Origin: Sphingopyxis lindanitolerans | GTDB taxonomy: Bacteria; Pseudomonadota; Alphaproteobacteria; Sphingomonadales; Sphingomonadaceae | DNA: 64,000 bases | Assembly: GCF_002993885.1 (NCBI RefSeq) | Contig: NZ_CM009578.1 | Location: 4,049,569-4,113,568, forward strand | Reading direction: 5' to 3' | Shown: positions 60,692 to 64,000 of the stretch, piece after piece | Position numbering within the stretch: position 1 is the stretch's first letter | How the letters are laid out: every line of letters begins with the position of its first letter | Program-made: the position numbers and the translations under genes | The notes under the pieces: generated by a model | What the model saw: the letters and a program-made list of their open reading frames with translations, nothing else | Database searches by the model: none | What the model was told of the DNA's origin: nothing

Positions 60692-61303
60692 TCAGCGCGA
60701 ATAGAATTCGACGACTAGATTCGGCTCCATCTTCACCGGATAGGGCACTTCGTCGAGCGTGGGCACGCGGACATAGGTCGCCTTGGTGCCGTCGATCGCC
60801 AGATATTCGGGCAGGTCACGCTCGGGCAGGCTCTGCGCTTCGGCGACCAGCGCCATTTCCTGCGCCTTCTTGCCGAGGGTGATTTCGTCACCCGGCTTCA
60901 CGAGGCGGCTGGCGACGTTGCACTTCACGCCGTTGACATAGACGTGACCGTGGCTGACGAGCTGGCGCGCCGAGAAGATGGTCGGCGTGAACTTCGAGCG
61001 ATAGACGACCGCGTCGAGGCGGCGTTCGAGCAGGCCGATCAGATTCTGTCCGGTGTCGCCCTTCATGCGCGACGCTTCGAAATAATTCTTCTTGAACTGC
61101 TTTTCGGTGATGTCGCCGTAATAGCCCTTCAGCTTCTGCTTGGCGCGAAGCTGGATGCCGAAATCCGACATCTTGCCCTTGCGGCGCTGACCGTGCTGGC
61201 CGGGGCCATATTCGCGGCGGTTGACCGGGCTCTTGGGGCGACCCCAGATGTTCTCGCCCATCCGGCGGTCGAGTTTATACTTGGCGCTCTGGCGCTTCGA
61301 CAT
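60692..61303 (-). CDS. rpsD: 30S ribosomal protein S4
   Basis: Primary 16S rRNA-binding protein and small-subunit assembly initiator. The 203-aa product starts [21 protein letters not shown] and has the S4 RNA-binding domain [32 protein letters not shown]. Length and the alphaproteobacterial [17 protein letters not shown] are normal. It stands alone, not in an rpoA operon, as usual in this class. The leader (see next entry) has two hairpins. Confidence 0.97.
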   Translation of the reverse strand: MSKRQSAKYKLDRRMGENIWGRPKSPVNRREYGPGQHGQRRKGKMSDFGIQLRAKQKLKGYYGDITEKQFKKNYFEASRMKGDTGQNLIGLLERRLDAVVYRSKFTPTIFSARQLVSHGHVYVNGVKCNVASRLVKPGDEITLGKKAQEMALVAEAQSLPERDLPEYLAIDGTKATYVRVPTLDEVPYPVKMEPNLVVEFYSR

Positions 61304-61327
61304 ATGTCGTCTCCAATATGCTGTGTG

Positions 61328-61379
61328 CCGAAGGATTTCGGCGGTTCCCGGGTCGCACCATATGGGCAGATGCCATATG
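61328..61379. promoter_or_regulatory. Hairpins in the rpsD leader
   Basis: Two inverted repeats lie 25-76 nt upstream of the rpsD start: CCGAA/TTCGG (61328-61341) and CATATGG/CCATATG (61359-61379, 7-nt loop). Ribosomal protein leaders often carry autoregulatory structures, but this one matches no family I recognise. Confidence 0.4.
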
Positions 61380-61515
61380 CGACCGCCGCTTCACCGGGGT
61401 GCGGGGTCCATTGCGAAGGCGCGCGGTTAGACGGGGAGGCGCGGAAAGTCAAGCGCGGCGCGCGTATCGGCGCGATGCCTCGACAGCGCGGAAAAAGCCG
61501 CTAAAGGCAGCGCAC

Positions 61516-61830
61516 ATGACCGTCGCCAAACTTCCCGAACACTGCGAAACGATGACCGAGGTCCGCGTCGGAGTCGACGAAGTCGACCGCGCGCTGGTCG
61601 CGCTGCTCGTCCGTCGCTTTGGTTATATGGACGCCGCCGCGCGCATCAAGACCGAGCGCGGCACCGTCCGCGACGAAGCGCGCAAGGCCCAGGTTCTCGA
61701 CAATGTCGTGCGCGCGGCCGAAGCCGCCGGGCTGACGCCCGAACGACTTCGCGCGGTGTGGAACGAGCTGGTCGAACAGTCGATCGCGCATGAAATGATC
61801 ATGTGGGACCAGATTCGCGCGAATCGCTGA
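61516..61830 (+). CDS. Chorismate mutase type II / PchB-like
   Basis: 104-aa all-helical AroQ-fold protein. Conserved elements: VDEVDRALVALLVRRFGYMDAAARIK (Arg and Lys of the active site) and VRDEARKAQVLDNV, ending LVEQSIAHEMIMWD. The family includes chorismate mutases (Phe/Tyr synthesis) and isochorismate pyruvate lyases; the Trp-Asp C-terminus is PchB-like. Divergent from rpsD. AAAGGCAG precedes the ATG. Confidence 0.88.
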   Translation: MTVAKLPEHCETMTEVRVGVDEVDRALVALLVRRFGYMDAAARIKTERGTVRDEARKAQVLDNVVRAAEAAGLTPERLRAVWNELVEQSIAHEMIMWDQIRANR

Positions 61831-61840
61831 TCCGCGCGTT

Positions 61841-62095
61841 TCAGTTGGTTGTGCTGCCGTCCGGCTGGGCCTGATCGACGCGCGAGGCCTCCTTGGCCGG
61901 TGCGGCCGGCGGCGTGATCGTGCGGCATATGCGCTTGGGGATATTGCTGCCCGACATTCCAACCTTTTCGCAAACCCGCTTGGGCTTCGCGGGCTTGGCC
62001 GACTGTTCGTCGATCCCATGCGTGGGGGCGCTATCGGTGGCCGTCATGTTGGACGACGACGCCGCGAGAGCGAGAGAAAATAATGTAGCGATCAT
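61841..62095 (-). CDS. Small secreted protein with Cys pair
   Basis: 84 aa. Begins with a short signal peptide (IATLFSLALAASSSNM) followed by a Ser/Thr/Pro linker and the core KPKRVCEKVGMSGSNIPKRICRT. That pattern, two Cys ~16 apart around a Gly/Ser turn, recurs in unnamed sphingomonad proteins; a disulfide loop is plausible. Function unknown. Convergent with the chorismate mutase, 10 nt apart. Confidence 0.65.
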   Translation of the reverse strand: MIATLFSLALAASSSNMTATDSAPTHGIDEQSAKPAKPKRVCEKVGMSGSNIPKRICRTITPPAAPAKEASRVDQAQPDGSTTN

Positions 62096-62125
62096 AAAAG
62101 GCCCCGAATTTGAAGATGGCGGCCC

Positions 62126-62878
62126 TTACAATCCTTTTTTCTTGCGGCCAAGGGCCGTGATGATGCCGTGCATCATTCGGATGTCATTATGCGACCAGCC
62201 CGTCTTCGTCAGGGTGGTGCGCAAGGTGCGCAGCGTCGCCGCCGTCCGGTCGGCGGGAAAGAAATAGCCCGCCGTATCGAGGTCGCGAACGAAATGCCGG
62301 ATCAATTCTTCCATCTCGGCGTGCGGCGCGGGCGCGGCGATCGGCCCGTCGGGCGGGCTCGCCAGCGCGATGCCCCCCTCGGCCTCGCTCGGGGCATGTT
62401 TCGACCATTCATAGGCGAGCAGGATCACCGCCTGCGCAAGGTTGAGCGAGCTGAATTCGGGATTGATCGGAACGGTGACGATCGCGTGGGCCAGCGCGAC
62501 ATCGTCGGTTTCCAGCCCCGACCGCTCGGCCCCGAAGACATAGGCCGACCGGCCCGCGCTCGCGCAGACTTCGGCCGCGGCCGCCGCGGGCGTCAGCACC
62601 GGTTTGCTCACCCCGCGCTTGCGCACGGTGGTGGCATAGATCGTCGTGCAGTCGCTAACCGCGTCGGCGAGGCTGTCAAAGACCTTGGCCTCGGCAAGCA
62701 CGACATCGGCGCCCGATGCCGCCGGCCCGGCGTCGGGGTTGGGCCAGCCGTCGCGCGGGGCGACGAGGCGGAGTTCGGTGAGCCCGAAATTGAGCATCGC
62801 GCGCGCCGCCTTGCCGATATTCTCGCCAAGCTGCGGGCGGACAAGCACGATGATCGGGGGCGGGGCGGCCGCTTTCAT
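62126..62878 (-). CDS. trmJ: tRNA (cytidine/uridine-32-2'-O)-methyltransferase TrmJ-like
   Basis: SPOUT-class RNA 2'-O-methyltransferase of 250 aa. Knot motifs are present: [20 protein letters not shown] (motif 1), [10 protein letters not shown] (motif 2) and [22 protein letters not shown] (motif 3). The C-terminal helix bundle ([19 protein letters not shown]) is TrmJ-type. Between the catalytic part and the bundle is [16 protein letters not shown], part of which is encoded by a dispersed repeat (62375-62394). ATG overlaps the nrdR stop by 4 nt. Confidence 0.9.
   Translation of the reverse strand: MKAAAPPPIIVLVRPQLGENIGKAARAMLNFGLTELRLVAPRDGWPNPDAGPAASGADVVLAEAKVFDSLADAVSDCTTIYATTVRKRGVSKPVLTPAAAAAEVCASAGRSAYVFGAERSGLETDDVALAHAIVTVPINPEFSSLNLAQAVILLAYEWSKHAPSEAEGGIALASPPDGPIAAPAPHAEMEELIRHFVRDLDTAGYFFPADRTAATLRTLRTTLTKTGWSHNDIRMMHGIITALGRKKKGL
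62375..62394. repeat. Dispersed repeat inside trmJ, in frame
   Basis: This 20-nt segment matches 19 of 20 bases of 7296-7315 in the metZ leader repeat. It encodes part of HAPSEAEGG on the minus strand without breaking the frame. Confidence 0.75.
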
Positions 62879-63342
62879 TTGCTCGGCCGTGCCGCCTCGG
62901 TGATCGACGACGCGAATTCCTCGAAATCCTTGGCTTCGGTGAAATCGCGATAGACGCTGGCGAAGCGGATATAGGCGACATTGTCGAAGCCCTTGAGCGC
63001 TTCCATCACCATCGCGCCGATCTGTGCCGCCTGCACCTCATTATCGCCCGAGGTTTCGAGTTGGCGCTGGATACCCGAGACGAGCCGTTCGATGCGCGCG
63101 CCGTCGATCGGGCGCTTGCGGCAGGCGATCTGGACGCTGCGCATCAGCTTCTCGCGGTCGAAGGGCTCGCGTCCGCCGCCCGCCTTCAGCACCGCGACGT
63201 CGCGAAGCTGGATACGCTCGAAAGTGGTGAAGCGCGCCCCGCAATCCTCGCACTGGCGGCGGCGGCGGATCGCGGCGCCGTCCTCGGTCGGGCGGCTGTC
63301 CTTCACCTGGCTGTCTTCATGTCCGCAATAGGGGCAGCGCAT
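62875..63342 (-). CDS. nrdR: Transcriptional repressor NrdR
   Basis: Zinc-ribbon/ATP-cone repressor of ribonucleotide reductase genes. The 155-aa product has the N-terminal zinc ribbon ([18 protein letters not shown] ... [18 protein letters not shown]) and the ATP-cone ([20 protein letters not shown]). Length and order are standard. It overlaps trmJ by 4 nt and lies 3 nt after a small membrane protein gene, downstream of glyA, as in many alphaproteobacteria. Confidence 0.96.
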   Translation of the reverse strand: MRCPYCGHEDSQVKDSRPTEDGAAIRRRRQCEDCGARFTTFERIQLRDVAVLKAGGGREPFDREKLMRSVQIACRKRPIDGARIERLVSGIQRQLETSGDNEVQAAQIGAMVMEALKGFDNVAYIRFASVYRDFTEAKDFEEFASSITEAARPSK

Positions 63343-63345
63343 GGG

Positions 63346-63564
63346 TCAGCGTTTCACCCGCGTATACAGCGCGATGGCGGCACCCGCGAGCAGGCCGACA
63401 GGCCAGCTGACGACGGGCAGCAGGATGCCCGCGACTGCACCGACCGCGCCGCCGGTGAGCACCGGGCGCGTCGAGGGGTGGGACATGCCCTGCTTGCCCA
63501 TCGCCTTGACCTCCTCGATCGTCAGTTCGACCAGCGTCGGTTCCTCGGGGTGCTGCCGCGCCAT
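63346..63564 (-). CDS. Small membrane protein between glyA and nrdR
   Basis: 72 aa with an N-terminal polar part (EEPTLVELTIEEVKAMGKQG) and two short hydrophobic helices (VLTGGAVGAVAGILLPVVSW and GLLAGAAIALYTRV). ATG 63564 has AAGGTG just upstream; the gene starts 4 nt after the glyA stop and ends 3 nt before nrdR, so it is in the operon. Unrecognised function; a membrane hairpin with glycine packing. Confidence 0.7.
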   Translation of the reverse strand: MARQHPEEPTLVELTIEEVKAMGKQGMSHPSTRPVLTGGAVGAVAGILLPVVSWPVGLLAGAAIALYTRVKR

Positions 63565-63568
63565 CACC

Positions 63569-64000
63569 TTATCCCTGATAGATGGGGAAACGCTCGCACA
63601 GCGCGCGGACGCGGCCCCGAACATCGGCTTCGACATCGGCGTCGCCATGCTCGCCCCCTTCGACGCCGCCTGCGGCGTCGCTCAGGACATGCTTATCTCG
63701 AAGTGCTTCCAGAACATCAGCTACCATGTCGCCGATCGCCTCGAACTCGGCGACTCCGAAGCCGCGCGTCGTGCCTGCGGGCGATCCGACGCGGATGCCG
63801 CTGGTCTTGACCGGCGGCAGCGGATCGAAGGGGACACCATTCTTGTTGCAGGTGATCGCGCTGCGTTCGAGCGCCTCGTCGGCGTCGCGGCCGGTGATGC
63901 CGAGCGGGCGCAGGTCGATCAGCGCGAGATGGGTGTCGGTGCCGCCCGCGACGACATCGGCGCCGCGCGCCTTCAGCCGGTTCGCCAGCGCCTGCGCGTT
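63569..64000 (-). CDS. glyA: Serine hydroxymethyltransferase, C-terminal part (cut by window end)
   Basis: PLP enzyme interconverting serine and glycine with tetrahydrofolate. Only the last 143 residues are here. Conserved elements: [55 protein letters not shown] and the C-terminal CERFPIYQG. Before the end, [13 protein letters not shown] interrupts the usual short linker and is encoded by a palindromic repeat. The start lies beyond position 64000. Confidence 0.95.
   Translation of the reverse strand, partial: NAQALANRLKARGADVVAGGTDTHLALIDLRPLGITGRDADEALERSAITCNKNGVPFDPLPPVKTSGIRVGSPAGTTRGFGVAEFEAIGDMVADVLEALRDKHVLSDAAGGVEGGEHGDADVEADVRGRVRALCERFPIYQG
63655..63691. repeat. Palindromic repeat inside glyA, in frame
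   Basis: CGACGCCGC and GCGGCGTCG (63661-63680) are perfect inverted arms around 2 nt, flanked by CCCCC(TT) and CTCAGGACATG. On the coding strand it begins CATGTCCTGAGCGA, like the CATGCCCCGAGCGA of the trmJ element. It encodes [12 protein letters not shown]. Confidence 0.75.

Overview
The window is a GC-rich chromosomal segment from an alphaproteobacterium of the Sphingomonadales, most likely Sphingopyxis or a close relative. The evidence is the split F0 operon (a, c, b', b), gcrA, the nrdR/glyA neighbourhood, three TonB-dependent receptors, many TTG/GTG starts with 4-nt (ATGA/TTGA/GTGA) overlaps, and several families of GC-rich intergenic palindromes. No tRNA, rRNA, CRISPR array, transposase or phage gene was seen. 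Species assignment is inference.

Layout. 1-1.7 kb: end of the F0 ATP synthase operon, closed by a clear terminator. 1.9-9.8 kb: housekeeping genes (short-chain dehydrogenase, uvrC, thioesterase-recO, leuB, metZ, apaG, lysR) separated by palindromic repeats. 9.9-12.3 kb: an overlapping operon of an ECF-like sigma factor, a four-helix membrane protein and a secreted class A beta-lactamase-like serine hydrolase. 12.4-19.7 kb: parE, an outer-membrane barrel, a thioesterase-gcrA pair, an ABC-2 permease, hspQ, a Yip1-like membrane protein and a nitrobindin-like protein. 20-25 kb: an AraC regulator divergent from a large trimeric autotransporter adhesin whose YadA anchor has been put out of frame. 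25-32 kb: a putative catabolic cluster of a Baeyer-Villiger monooxygenase, a double-headed TetR regulator, a TonB receptor and an HSL-type esterase, followed by a decayed GlcG/HbpS-like gene. 32.5-45.4 kb: a LacI-controlled glycoside/ester utilisation operon (TonB receptor, two paralogous secreted hydrolases, Tat-exported GH1 glucosidase, two secreted esterases, MFS permease, cytoplasmic GH37 trehalase) ending beside a truncated GH3 gene. 45.5-55.3 kb: nitronate monooxygenase, then an apparent dctA-TonB receptor-SGNH hydrolase operon divergent from dctB-dctD. 55.5-64 kb: tandem PilZ protein, a second nitrobindin-like protein, aguB-aguA (agmatine to putrescine), an M28 lipoprotein peptidase, rpsD, a chorismate mutase, and trmJ-nrdR-small membrane protein-glyA (glyA cut by the window end).

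How the genes may work together. In the accessory middle (25-52 kb) an outer-membrane TonB receptor is paired three times with hydrolases and a local regulator, the usual way sphingomonads organise uptake and breakdown of large or hydrophobic nutrients. The 32.5-45 kb locus looks like a complete pathway: receptor import, periplasmic deacylation and beta-glucoside cleavage, inner-membrane transport, then cytoplasmic trehalose hydrolysis. A perfect 14-bp palindrome overlaps its likely promoter. The most unusual points are: a DctD-like regulator lacking both the sigma54 contact loop and the Walker B glutamate; the double-TetR regulator; in-frame intrusion of the genome's palindromic repeats into trmJ and glyA; and the frameshifted adhesin anchor.
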